NCBI GenBank assembly: GCA_045587065.1
Contig: JAZNBQ010000012.1
Span: 1-10,388, forward strand
Direction of reading: 5' to 3'
Length of the DNA: 10,388 nucleotides
DNA from: SFWF01 sp045587065
Lineage (GTDB): Bacteria; Bacillota; Clostridia; Oscillospirales; Acutalibacteraceae
Position numbers and translations under genes: made by a program
Part shown: one piece after another, positions 1 to 6,371 of the stretch
Numbering within the stretch: the stretch's first letter is position 1
Layout of the letters: each line of letters begins with the position of its first letter
The notes under the pieces: generated by a model
The model's database searches: none
Seen by the model: the letters and a program-made list of their open reading frames with translations, nothing else
Told to the model about the DNA's origin: nothing

Positions 1-18
1 AAAGTGTTAAATATTCAC

Positions 19-47
19 TTGCGAAACTTAATAGGCTAGTGTATTAT
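19..47 (+). promoter_or_regulatory. Possible sigma-A promoter for the glycosidase-acyltransferase operon
   Basis: TTGCGA at 19-24 and TATTAT at 42-47 are separated by 17 bases. They match the sigma-A hexamers at 4/6 and 5/6 positions and lie about 37 bases before the start codon of the first gene. The -35 is weak and the region is A+T-rich, so a chance match is possible. Confidence 0.35.
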
Positions 48-83
48 TAGTTTGTAATATAGTTGCTAAGGGAGACAAACGTT

Positions 84-2168
84 ATGATATATCCGCTGCC
101 TAAAATAGGAAAACAAACAGTTCCTTTAAATCATTTTCCAACACGCCAACAGGCTTTTATTTTTAGGGCATACGAATATGTAATCCCCGCGAAAATTGCC
201 CAAGTTTTAAAAACAACCGAAGAAAATGTTCGCAAAGCAGCAAAAGATATGGGGCTTCCCGAATATAATCCCGGAAATATTTGGTTAAATCAGGGTTATA
301 TTACTATCATCCGTAGTATGTGGCATATTCTTCCTTATGAACAATTGTTAGAACTATTAGATATGGATGAAGAATCACTGGCCATTATCCTTAGAGAAGA
401 TGATTTCCTTGGTATCAAACTGGGAGATAAGCCTGTTTGTGAACCTGTATATTGGCAGGAATTGACAGAGGAACAAAAGAGCCAAACTGACGAAATCAAA
501 AAGGCAATGAAAACCATTGATATGAATGGCGTTAAACCCTTTGATTTTAAATACGAAGTTCCTGAGATTAATTTTGAGGGAGAAGAAGTTTTCAAAACCC
601 GTATGATTTATGCCTTTTCAGGTCTGTTTCTCCGTGCCTTTGATGTAGATAGCCGTGAATTTTGTCCTGACGAACAATTAGAGGCCTATAGAAAACTCGG
701 TGTTAACGGAATATGGACACAGGGTGTTTTATCTCAACTTACAGAGTTTCCTTTTGAACCATCAATTTCAAAAGGTTATGAGAAACGACTGGAACGTATG
801 CGCGACTTTGTAGACCGTCTTGAAAAGTTTGGTATAAAGTTATACCTTTACATTAACGAACCACGTTATATGCCAGAGGAATTCTTTGAAAAACATCCTC
901 ACCTTAGAGGACACGAGCTAAAAAGCAAAAAGATTTGTATGTGCACGTCTACGCCTGAGGTACAAAACTACCTTAGAAATAATATAGAGGCACTTTGCCG
1001 AGCAGTACCAAAGCTTGGAGGGTTGTTTACAATTACCCGTTCTGAGAATCCAACAAACTGCTATTCTCATTCAAAAGCAAAATACCTTCCGGAAGACCCA
1101 ACTTGTCCTCGTTGCAGTAAAAGAAGCGTAGGCGAGGTTATCGGCGAGGTAATGGAGTGTATCTCTGAGGGAGCGCACAGAGCCAACCCTGATATTAAGG
1201 TTATGGCTTGGAGCTGGTCTTGGGGTGCACACAGAGAAGATATAATTCGCCATCTGCCTAAAGACGTAATTCTCTTCAGTCAGAGTGAATTAAATGTTCC
1301 ATTCAACATTGGCGGTGTTAGCGGCGAGGTAAGTGATTATTCTATGAGTATCATAGGCCCCGGAGAGCATGCTAAAGAAGAATGGCAATGGGCAAAAGAA
1401 TGTGGACTCGAAATGGGTGCAAAGGTTCAAATTAATACCACTTGGGAGGCCTCTACCGTTCCTGCTCTTCCTGTTTTCCCATCTATTGAAAAGCATATTA
1501 GCAACTTAAAAGACGAAGGCGTAAAACATTTGCTTCTTAGCTGGACTTTAGGAGGTTACCCCGGTTCTAATATTGCACATGCCGCAAAATATTTCTACGA
1601 AAAGGTTACCTTGCCTGAAGATAGCAAAGCAGTAAAGGAAGCCGCAGACATCTTTGTTAAAGCCTTCAGCGATTTTCCATTTGATATAGGAGTGCTGTAT
1701 AAAGGCCCTCAAAACGCAGGTCCATCCACATTGCTTTATGAAGAACCTACAGGCTACGCTTCATCTATGACCTGTTTTGCTTATGACGACCTTAACGGTT
1801 GGAGAAGTAAATATCCTTCAGCGATTTTCCAAAAACAATTTGAAAAACTATGTGAAGGATGGGAAAAGGGACTTGCTATTCTAGAGAACGAGCCAGAAAA
1901 CGAAACTGTTATTATGGCAAAAGCAGCTTATGCTATATTTAAGTCTTGCCTTAACCAGATTCGCTTTATTCGTGCCCGTGATGCAGGTGATAAGACTGCC
2001 GCTCTTGCTGCAGCTAAAGATGAACTTGAAATCACACGTTTAATGATAGAACTTATGAACAAAAACGCATCAATTGGTTATGAAGCGGCAAATCATTATT
2101 ATTTTTCAAAAGGACAACTTGCAGAAAAGGTCGTTAACTGCTATAATATTATAAAAAAATTTCAGTAA
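84..2168 (+). CDS. Putative TIM-barrel glycoside hydrolase with helix-turn-helix-like N-terminus
   Basis: A 694-residue protein. The ATG at 84 is chosen because AAGGGAG (68-74) sits 9 bases upstream; the TTG at 63 has no comparable site. Residues about 36-59 (IPAKIAQVLKTTEENVRKAA) look like a small DNA-binding-type helix-turn-helix, and a second similar helical segment follows near residues 83-105. From about residue 173 the chain resembles a beta/alpha-barrel sugar hydrolase: LYLYINEP (about 253-260), FTITRSENPT (about 315-324), a CPRC pair (341-344), MAWSWSWG (374-381) and LLLSWTLGGYPG (483-494). Glu in NEP or SENP are candidate catalytic residues by inference only. There is no signal peptide, so a cytoplasmic location is likely. 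I cannot assign a numbered GH family; GH20- or GH123-like hexosaminidases are the nearest in style. It shares an operon with the next gene (22-base gap), and a GH123-like gene lies opposite, which supports glycan metabolism. Confidence 0.6.
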   Translation: MIYPLPKIGKQTVPLNHFPTRQQAFIFRAYEYVIPAKIAQVLKTTEENVRKAAKDMGLPEYNPGNIWLNQGYITIIRSMWHILPYEQLLELLDMDEESLAIILREDDFLGIKLGDKPVCEPVYWQELTEEQKSQTDEIKKAMKTIDMNGVKPFDFKYEVPEINFEGEEVFKTRMIYAFSGLFLRAFDVDSREFCPDEQLEAYRKLGVNGIWTQGVLSQLTEFPFEPSISKGYEKRLERMRDFVDRLEKFGIKLYLYINEPRYMPEEFFEKHPHLRGHELKSKKICMCTSTPEVQNYLRNNIEALCRAVPKLGGLFTITRSENPTNCYSHSKAKYLPEDPTCPRCSKRSVGEVIGEVMECISEGAHRANPDIKVMAWSWSWGAHREDIIRHLPKDVILFSQSELNVPFNIGGVSGEVSDYSMSIIGPGEHAKEEWQWAKECGLEMGAKVQINTTWEASTVPALPVFPSIEKHISNLKDEGVKHLLLSWTLGGYPGSNIAHAAKYFYEKVTLPEDSKAVKEAADIFVKAFSDFPFDIGVLYKGPQNAGPSTLLYEEPTGYASSMTCFAYDDLNGWRSKYPSAIFQKQFEKLCEGWEKGLAILENEPENETVIMAKAAYAIFKSCLNQIRFIRARDAGDKTAALAAAKDELEITRLMIELMNKNASIGYEAANHYYFSKGQLAEKVVNCYNIIKKFQ

Positions 2169-2190
2169 ACTGTTTTAGCAGGAGAGTTTT

Positions 2191-3078
2191 ATGATAGCAA
2201 AGGACTTGTATGAAAAAATCGGTTTTACCTCAGAAATGATTGAGGAATGTAATAAATGCCGCGCTATTTTGGGAGATGCAGGTGACCGTCTTGCCAGAGC
2301 CTATATGCGTGAGGGCAAGGATTTCGATGAGTCGCTTAAAGAAATAAGAGAACTTTCTTCCCAAGTTAATCAATATATGGCAAACTTAATATTCCTTTTG
2401 GAATGTACAGGCTACGTTTACGAGGATTATAAAGCGCGTAATATAAGTGATGAAATTTTCTACGACTCCTTTAAAGAACTTACCTACAAAATGCACGAGT
2501 GTAACGCGTATAAAGGCAGTTGGGGAAATTTTGTTCCTCAGTGGGAAAAACTTTTCCTCGATTTAAAATGCTTTGAACTGGGAAGACTTCAATATAATGT
2601 TTCTCAGCATCAAGGTGAAATGGTTAAAATTAATGATTTCGTTATTGAAGAAGGTACAAAAGTTATTGGTTGCCATATTCCTTCAAAGGGGCCTCTTCTT
2701 CAGGATGATGTTGTTGATTCTTTAAAAAGAGCCTATGAGTTTTTTAGTGATATAAGAAAAGATGGAATATTAATTGTGGAATGTTTTTCTTGGTTCTTCT
2801 GTCCTAATTATGTAGAAATCTTTAAAGAAAATGCAAAAAACATCTATTCTTTTACAAAGAATTTTTACGTATATTATCCTTATAGCTCTGAAATATTCCA
2901 TGATATATGGCGTGTTTTTGGAGTAGAACCGGATGATTATAATGTGGACGACCTTAAAGAAGATACCAGACTACAAAGAGCTTTTAAAAAACATATTAAA
3001 GAAGGCAAAAAATTTGGCGGAGGTCGTGCTGTAATCCTTTTTGATGGCGAAAATATCTTAACCAAACAAAACGATTAA
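2191..3078 (+). CDS. Acyltransferase domain protein (NAT_N plus GNAT-like C-terminal domain)
   Basis: A 295-residue protein starting at the ATG at 2191, with GGAGAG 4-9 bases upstream. The first ~125 residues are helical. Residues about 128-290 form an alpha/beta part with FELGRLQY (128-135), HIPSKGPL (162-169), a strand-rich ILIVECFSWFF stretch and a basic glycine-rich end (KKFGGGRAVIL, about 273-283). This layout is the one seen in Firmicutes proteins annotated as acyltransferase domain-containing, with an N-terminal NAT_N domain and a GNAT-like C-terminal domain; that assignment is from memory of the family. The acyl acceptor is unknown. No signal peptide or membrane segment is visible. 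It is the second gene of a two-gene unit with the glycosidase-like gene, so it might acetylate an amino sugar or sugar product; that role is inference. Confidence 0.65.
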   Translation: MIAKDLYEKIGFTSEMIEECNKCRAILGDAGDRLARAYMREGKDFDESLKEIRELSSQVNQYMANLIFLLECTGYVYEDYKARNISDEIFYDSFKELTYKMHECNAYKGSWGNFVPQWEKLFLDLKCFELGRLQYNVSQHQGEMVKINDFVIEEGTKVIGCHIPSKGPLLQDDVVDSLKRAYEFFSDIRKDGILIVECFSWFFCPNYVEIFKENAKNIYSFTKNFYVYYPYSSEIFHDIWRVFGVEPDDYNVDDLKEDTRLQRAFKKHIKEGKKFGGGRAVILFDGENILTKQND

Positions 3079-3080
3079 AA

Positions 3081-3115
3081 AAGCAGTGGAACGGAACGTT
3101 CCACTGCTTTTTTTA
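3081..3115. terminator. Bidirectional intrinsic terminator between convergent genes
   Basis: Perfect 13-bp stem, 3081-3093 paired with 3097-3109, around a 3-base GAA loop. A runs precede it (3077-3082) and T runs follow it (3108-3114), so it can terminate transcription from either side. It starts 2 bases after the acyltransferase stop codon, and its T run overlaps the stop codon region of the convergent gene. Confidence 0.92.
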
Positions 3116-4750
3116 TTTTTTAAGCATTTGGTTTACCTTTTCGCGTAAAGATAAAATATATTTTGGAGAATGTGGGTAATGATTAAAATCTATATCACAT
3201 TCACTATTTACAAGCTTTAATACTTCGTCCTTGCCAATTCTCTCTTCAAGTAGCTTTAGTGCCATTCGGTCTTGTAGACCATCTCTGAAAACCTTTAGTC
3301 TCAAAGAAGGAATAGCGCCATTGTCAGCAGGGTAAACCACAAAAGAATCTCCGGCAGGGAATCTACCGTCGGCATCGGTCGAAAGATAAGGGTTTATCTT
3401 GTGGGTTGAAAGACGTGCGTAGTAGAAATTAAAGCCCCAATGTAAAAAGCCTTTCATATCTAACGCGTAAACCTGAATGCCGGTTATTCGGTTTCTGAAA
3501 GAGGGCATAGCAATAAAGCGGTTGCTGTAATTATCTCCACCGTGAGAACAACAATAATATGCCCAGAAGTTGTTATTTCCGGATTCAACAAAGTCATTTA
3601 CATGAGGGGTGCTAACAACAGGAACGTCAACAAAACCTCTATTATAAAGTTCAATGTTTGAAAGAGCATCCATAAGATTTACACCCTTTAGCATTGGCTT
3701 TACAAACTTGTAAAGATTTCCGTAATGTTCAATGTGCTTAAGTCTTGGCTCGTCAGAAATATGGAAATATATGTTGTCTTTTTCCCAGTTCTGCTTTAAG
3801 AAGCTTACCAGCTCAGGCAAGAACTGAGATAAAAATTCTTTATATTCATAGCTTTCGGCATCGGTTTTCCAACCGAATTTCTTGAGATTTTTGCCGTTTT
3901 CTTTTACAACGATTTTTGGAGCGTGTTCGGCACCCCATTGAGTGTACAAATGAGGCATCTCTAAATATTTAATGCCGTGTTTTTTGCAAAGTTCAATCCA
4001 TTTTGAAAGCTTTGCAAAATCAAAAGAATATTTGCCGTTATTGTAAGAAATTTCCACAAGCTGAACAGTAGTGCGCTCGCATCCCACTTTTGTGTCAAGA
4101 GCAGGAGTGAAAACAGGTGTTAAAATCATATTAAAACCGTGCTTTACATACTCCGACATAAAGGAATCAATATATTCCCAGTGCTTTTTAGAAAGCGCTT
4201 TTACATTGTAATAATCTGCAATGCAGTCGCAGTGAAACCAGTTAGTAACAGGTAAATCAAAGCAAGGCATTTTAACGTCAATAACTTCAAGAGAAAAAAC
4301 ACTTTCTCCTAAAATGTCGTTTTCCAAAAGAAACTTAATCTTAATTTTGTGCTTGCCAACCTTAGCCGAGCAGTTAGGTTTAACGCTAACCCAAAGAGTT
4401 TTATAATAATCCTTACTTGCTAAAACGTGGTCGGTATAAGGCTCTAAAATGTCAGGGTAAAGTCCGCCGTCGTGAGAAATGTAACAGTCGTCTGTAGCAC
4501 CATTGAAATGGTTAAGATATACCGGAACGTATTTTACGTTGAAAATTTCAATATAGTCAGAAAGGTCAGACTCTACCTCAAGTCTTAAAGGTAGTTCGTC
4601 GTCACAAAACTCATTGATTTTAAAAGCAATCTGATAAGAGAATTCCTCGTTTATGAGACAACTTGCCTTGTTAAAAGCAGGAGCAGAAAACTTCCTAAAA
4701 GGTAATATTTTTTCAAGAGAAGAAATGTTTTTAACGTTTAATGTGTACAT
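3113..4750 (-). CDS. GH123/DUF4091-type glycoside hydrolase (putative beta-N-acetylgalactosaminidase)
   Basis: A 545-residue protein. The ATG at 4750-4748 has AAGGGG (4764-4759) 8 bases upstream. Residues about 1-155 are beta-rich, as in the N-terminal sandwich of this family. The barrel follows, with NMILTPVFTP (about 207-216) and IYFHISDEP (327-335). D333-E334 matches the adjacent Asp-Glu pair that GH123 enzymes use for substrate-assisted hydrolysis of GalNAc-beta linkages. The end of the domain (about 430-503) is typical of DUF4091: FLHWGFNFYY, then FVVYPADNGAIPSLRLKVFRDGLQD. There is no signal peptide, so it probably acts in the cytoplasm on imported oligosaccharides, though this is inference. 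It converges on the glycosidase-acyltransferase pair and has its own promoter. Family assignment is fairly secure; exact substrate specificity is not. Confidence 0.8.
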   Translation of the reverse strand: MYTLNVKNISSLEKILPFRKFSAPAFNKASCLINEEFSYQIAFKINEFCDDELPLRLEVESDLSDYIEIFNVKYVPVYLNHFNGATDDCYISHDGGLYPDILEPYTDHVLASKDYYKTLWVSVKPNCSAKVGKHKIKIKFLLENDILGESVFSLEVIDVKMPCFDLPVTNWFHCDCIADYYNVKALSKKHWEYIDSFMSEYVKHGFNMILTPVFTPALDTKVGCERTTVQLVEISYNNGKYSFDFAKLSKWIELCKKHGIKYLEMPHLYTQWGAEHAPKIVVKENGKNLKKFGWKTDAESYEYKEFLSQFLPELVSFLKQNWEKDNIYFHISDEPRLKHIEHYGNLYKFVKPMLKGVNLMDALSNIELYNRGFVDVPVVSTPHVNDFVESGNNNFWAYYCCSHGGDNYSNRFIAMPSFRNRITGIQVYALDMKGFLHWGFNFYYARLSTHKINPYLSTDADGRFPAGDSFVVYPADNGAIPSLRLKVFRDGLQDRMALKLLEERIGKDEVLKLVNSECDIDFNHYPHSPKYILSLREKVNQMLKK

Positions 4751-4791
4751 AGTCTTTACCCCTTAATTTAGTAAAGTGTTTTTACAGGCAT

Positions 4792-4821
4792 AGTTTACTA
4801 TATTTCAAAAGTTTATGTCAA
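4792..4821 (-). promoter_or_regulatory. Sigma-A-type promoter of the GH123-like gene
   Basis: On the minus strand a perfect TTGACA (4821-4816) is followed after 18 bases by TAAACT (4797-4792), about 42 bases upstream of the start codon. The perfect -35 makes this a good candidate; the -10 matches TATAAT at 4/6 positions. Confidence 0.6.
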
Positions 4822-4878
4822 GCACCATTTGAGAAAAAACCAAAATTTATATGTTTTTACTAGTTAGTACTACATAAA

Positions 4879-4910
4879 ACAAGAGGCACCGCAAAAACGG
4901 CACCTCTTGT
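4879..4910 (-). terminator. Terminator closing the repeat array (T1)
   Basis: ACAAGAGG (4879-4886) pairs with CCTCTTGT (4903-4910), then two wobble pairs and a CCG/CGG segment enclose a six-base A-rich loop (4892-4897). The two non-Watson-Crick pairs are G-U in minus-strand RNA but A-C mismatches in plus-strand RNA, so the minus strand is the functional one. A short TTTT follows on that strand. It is almost identical to the ssrA terminator at 5377-5408. Confidence 0.75.
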
Positions 4911-4913
4911 CTT

Positions 4914-5008
4914 TGGTGGAGTTTTCCGCACAGCACCAAACTTGCGTTTCGTGGTATAAGCTTTAGATTTGCACAAACTTGGACGAATTGGGTGCGGCAG
5001 CTTGCCGC
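4914..5008 (-). repeat. Degenerate third copy of the ssrA-associated repeat
   Basis: TGGTGGA followed by GTTTTCCGCACA (4914-4932) matches the left end of the complete units, except that the GGCGAGGGGA block is missing. Farther on, CTTTAGATTTGC and nearby bases recall the hairpin segment of the complete units, but the rest has diverged. A GCGGCA/TGCCGC hairpin (4994-4999 with 5003-5008) lies at its junction with the next unit. Terminator T1 abuts the other end. I read it as a decayed or differently derived copy. Confidence 0.55.
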
Positions 5009-5152
5009 TGGTGGAGGCGAGGGGAGTTTTCCGCACACTGTCGTGTGCTATCGCCTCGCGTATGCTCGTTGCCACGACGGCAAAAACAGTACACTGTACT
5101 GTTTTCTTCCGCAAATCAAAAGATTTGCTCCCTCCTTGTTCGACTCTCCCTC
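5009..5152 (-). repeat. 144-bp structured repeat, copy A
   Basis: The left end, TGGTGGAGGCGAGGGGAGT (5009-5027), is identical to 5412-5430, the tmRNA 3' end. The right end (TTCGACTCTCCCTC, 5139-5152) resembles the tmRNA T-arm in the opposite orientation. Inside are three hairpins: GCACAC/GTGTGC (5033-5048), an 11-bp perfect palindrome around one base (5083-5105) and GCAAATC/GATTTGC (5111-5128). It is the same length as copy B (5215-5358) with 3 visible differences. No coding capacity is credible. Strand is assigned by the orientation of the tmRNA-like end, which reads ...CTCCACCA on the minus strand. Confidence 0.85.
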
Positions 5153-5180
5153 ACTTTAACACAACAACGAAAATAAAAAA

Positions 5181-5204
5181 AGACAACACCTAACGGCATT
5201 GTCT
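5181..5204 (-). terminator. Terminator after repeat copy B (T2)
   Basis: AGACAA (5181-5186) pairs with TTGTCT (5199-5204), continued by two G-U wobbles and two G-C pairs around a 4-base loop, when read as minus-strand RNA. A long A run at 5174-5181 gives the U tract on that strand. It follows the CTCCACCA end of copy B by about 10 bases. Confidence 0.8.
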
Positions 5205-5214
5205 ATTTTTATTT

Positions 5215-5358
5215 TGGTGGAGGCGAGGGGAGTTTTTCGCACACTGTCGTGTGCTATCGCCTCGCGTATGCTCGTTGCCACGTCGGCAAAAACAGTACAC
5301 TGTACTGTTTTCTTCCGCAAATCTAAAGATTTGCTCCCTCCTTGTTCGACTCTCCCTC
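5215..5358 (-). repeat. 144-bp structured repeat, copy B
   Basis: Complete unit with the same ends and hairpins as copy A, including the 23-base palindrome at 5289-5311 and a GCAAATC/GATTTGC hairpin whose loop differs by one base. It starts with the same 19 bases as the tmRNA 3' end (5215-5233), 206 bp from copy A and 197 bp from the tmRNA copy. It sits between the ssrA terminator and terminator T2. Confidence 0.87.
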
Positions 5359-5376
5359 TCTAAATCACAACGAAAA

Positions 5377-5408
5377 ACAAGAGGCGCCGCAAAAACGGCA
5401 CCTCTTGT
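5377..5408 (-). terminator. ssrA terminator (T3)
   Basis: On the minus strand a strong hairpin begins 3 bases after the encoded CCA end of the tmRNA. An 8-bp stem (5377-5384 with 5401-5408), one G-U wobble in RNA, and four more pairs enclose an A-rich loop (T-rich on the RNA strand). A run of five T follows on the minus strand (5373-5377). It differs from T1 by one base within the hairpin. Confidence 0.88.
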
Positions 5409-5411
5409 TTT

Positions 5412-5761
5412 TGGTGGAGGCGAGGGGAGTCGAACCCCTGTCCAAAAATCTGTCCTTACAGACATCTCCGAGCGCAGATGGTCGTTAACGTTCCCTCGAA
5501 AAAAGGGCGGCCATCAGCCCTTTTATCTTAGTAGCCGATAGTTCCTGACAGAGTTATCGGCATTACTCTGTTCATGTGCACCGCTAATCGACGCCCTCAT
5601 CGGCTCGCGGTAATTCCGAATCGGACGGCTGCTAATAATTAAGCAGCAAGAGCAACTTTATTGTTGTCGTTTAATTTTTAAAAATTGCGGCTTTTATAGC
5701 GGTACCGCACCGCTGCTCGCTTTCCGTAATTTCAAATCCCTGTCGAAACCTTTACGCCCCC
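5412..5761 (-). ncRNA. ssrA: Transfer-messenger RNA (tmRNA)
   Basis: tmRNA rescues stalled ribosomes with SmpB, adding a degradation tag to the unfinished protein. The minus-strand 5' end GGGGGCG (5761-5755) pairs over 7 bp, with one G-U, with CGCCTCC near the 3' end, leaving ACCA; the CCA is encoded. Hallmarks are GGTTTCGACAGGG after the 5' acceptor strand and a 3' T-arm with a 5-bp stem around TTCGACT. The tag reading frame ends ...VALAA followed by TAA (5641-5639) and reads NDNNKVALAA from AAC at 5671. The codon before it is TTA, so the exact resume codon is uncertain. Length is 350 nt, normal for a one-piece tmRNA. It lies 15 bases after the smpB stop codon, so it is probably processed from a shared transcript, and it has its own terminator downstream. 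Confidence 0.97.
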
Positions 5762-5776
5762 ATGTATAAAATATTT

Positions 5777-6238
5777 TTATCTGTTTTGCTCTTTTAGTGC
5801 TCTTTCAATGTCTCTGTTTGCAGACCTTTCTGCCGCAACAGCGCGTTTATCATAAAGTTTTTTACCTTTGCAAAGACCGAGTTGAACCTTTACAAGAGAG
5901 CCTTTAAAATAAATTGAAAGGGGAATGAGAGCAAGTCCCTGTTGTTTAACTAAACCGAAAAGTCTCATAATTTCTCTCTTGTGCAAGAGTAAACGGCGTA
6001 CTCTGAGCGGGTCTTTATTAAAAATATTGCCGTGCTCGTATGGACTTATGTGCATTTGTTTTATCAGCATTTCTCCGTTATCAACACTGCACCAAGCGTC
6101 CTTGAGGTTTACGCCACCCTGTCTGATAGACTTGATTTCGGTACCGGTTAGTTCAATACCTGCTTCGATGCTTTCAATGACAAAATATTCATGAAAGGCA
6201 TTTTTATTTGTGGAAATAGTTTTAGTGTTTTCTCCCAT
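5777..6238 (-). CDS. smpB: SsrA-binding protein SmpB
   Basis: A 153-residue protein that binds the tRNA-like domain of tmRNA and brings it to stalled ribosomes. The start is the ATG at 6238-6236, placed 8 bases after AAAGGAGG; an in-frame GTG at 6247 overlaps that ribosome binding site and is rejected. Family signatures are NKNAFHEYFVIESIEAGIEL with TEIKSIRQG (about 11-40), HISPYEHGN plus DPLRVRRLLLHKREI (mid-protein), and KGSLVKVQLGLCKGKKLYDKR near the end. The basic C-terminal tail that enters the decoding centre is present. Length is normal. It is followed at once by ssrA, its RNA partner. A strong promoter precedes it, so smpB-ssrA is its own unit. Confidence 0.98.
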   Translation of the reverse strand: MGENTKTISTNKNAFHEYFVIESIEAGIELTGTEIKSIRQGGVNLKDAWCSVDNGEMLIKQMHISPYEHGNIFNKDPLRVRRLLLHKREIMRLFGLVKQQGLALIPLSIYFKGSLVKVQLGLCKGKKLYDKRAVAAERSANRDIERALKEQNR

Positions 6239-6274
6239 CGAAAGCACCTCCTTTAATATTGTTACCAGAAGTGA

Positions 6275-6303
6275 ATTATATCATAAAACATAAATTAGTT
6301 CAA
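6275..6303 (-). promoter_or_regulatory. Sigma-A promoter of smpB-ssrA
   Basis: TTGAAC (6303-6298) and a perfect TATAAT (6280-6275) lie 17 bases apart on the minus strand, about 37 bases upstream of the smpB start. Because only 15 bases separate smpB from ssrA, this promoter probably also supplies the tmRNA. Confidence 0.82.
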
Positions 6304-6325
6304 GTTTTTTAAAACGACAAAAACA

Positions 6326-6354
6326 AAGCCTCTTTGACAAAATCAAAGAGGCTT
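6326..6354 (-). terminator. Terminator of the rsmD-coaD-coiled-coil operon
   Basis: Perfect 12-bp stem (6326-6337 with 6343-6354) around a 5-base loop, with a T-rich stretch after it on the minus strand. It lies 18 bases beyond the stop codon of the coiled-coil gene and separates that operon from the smpB promoter. Confidence 0.85.
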
Positions 6355-6371
6355 AAAATCATTACATAAAA

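Noticed and set aside
24..53. Imperfect inverted repeat near the first promoter (AAACTTAATA / TTATTAGTTT)
   Set aside because: Only the outer bases pair well, and in A+T-rich DNA this is expected by chance.
5009..5412. Classical genomic-island attachment sites (attL/attR) at ssrA
   Set aside because: The 19-bp direct repeats fit an att core, but the segments between them are about 200 bp, near-identical and carry no integrase or cargo. Kept only as a possible origin of the array.
4914..5430. CRISPR-like array
   Set aside because: Only two full copies exist, the repeat is 144 bp with internal hairpins, and no spacers of uniform length or cas genes are present.
4847..5541. Several open frames of 60-96 codons on both strands
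   Set aside because: They lie inside the repeat array and tmRNA, recur in each unit, have low-complexity repetitive products and lack ribosome binding sites. They are by-products of structured non-coding DNA.
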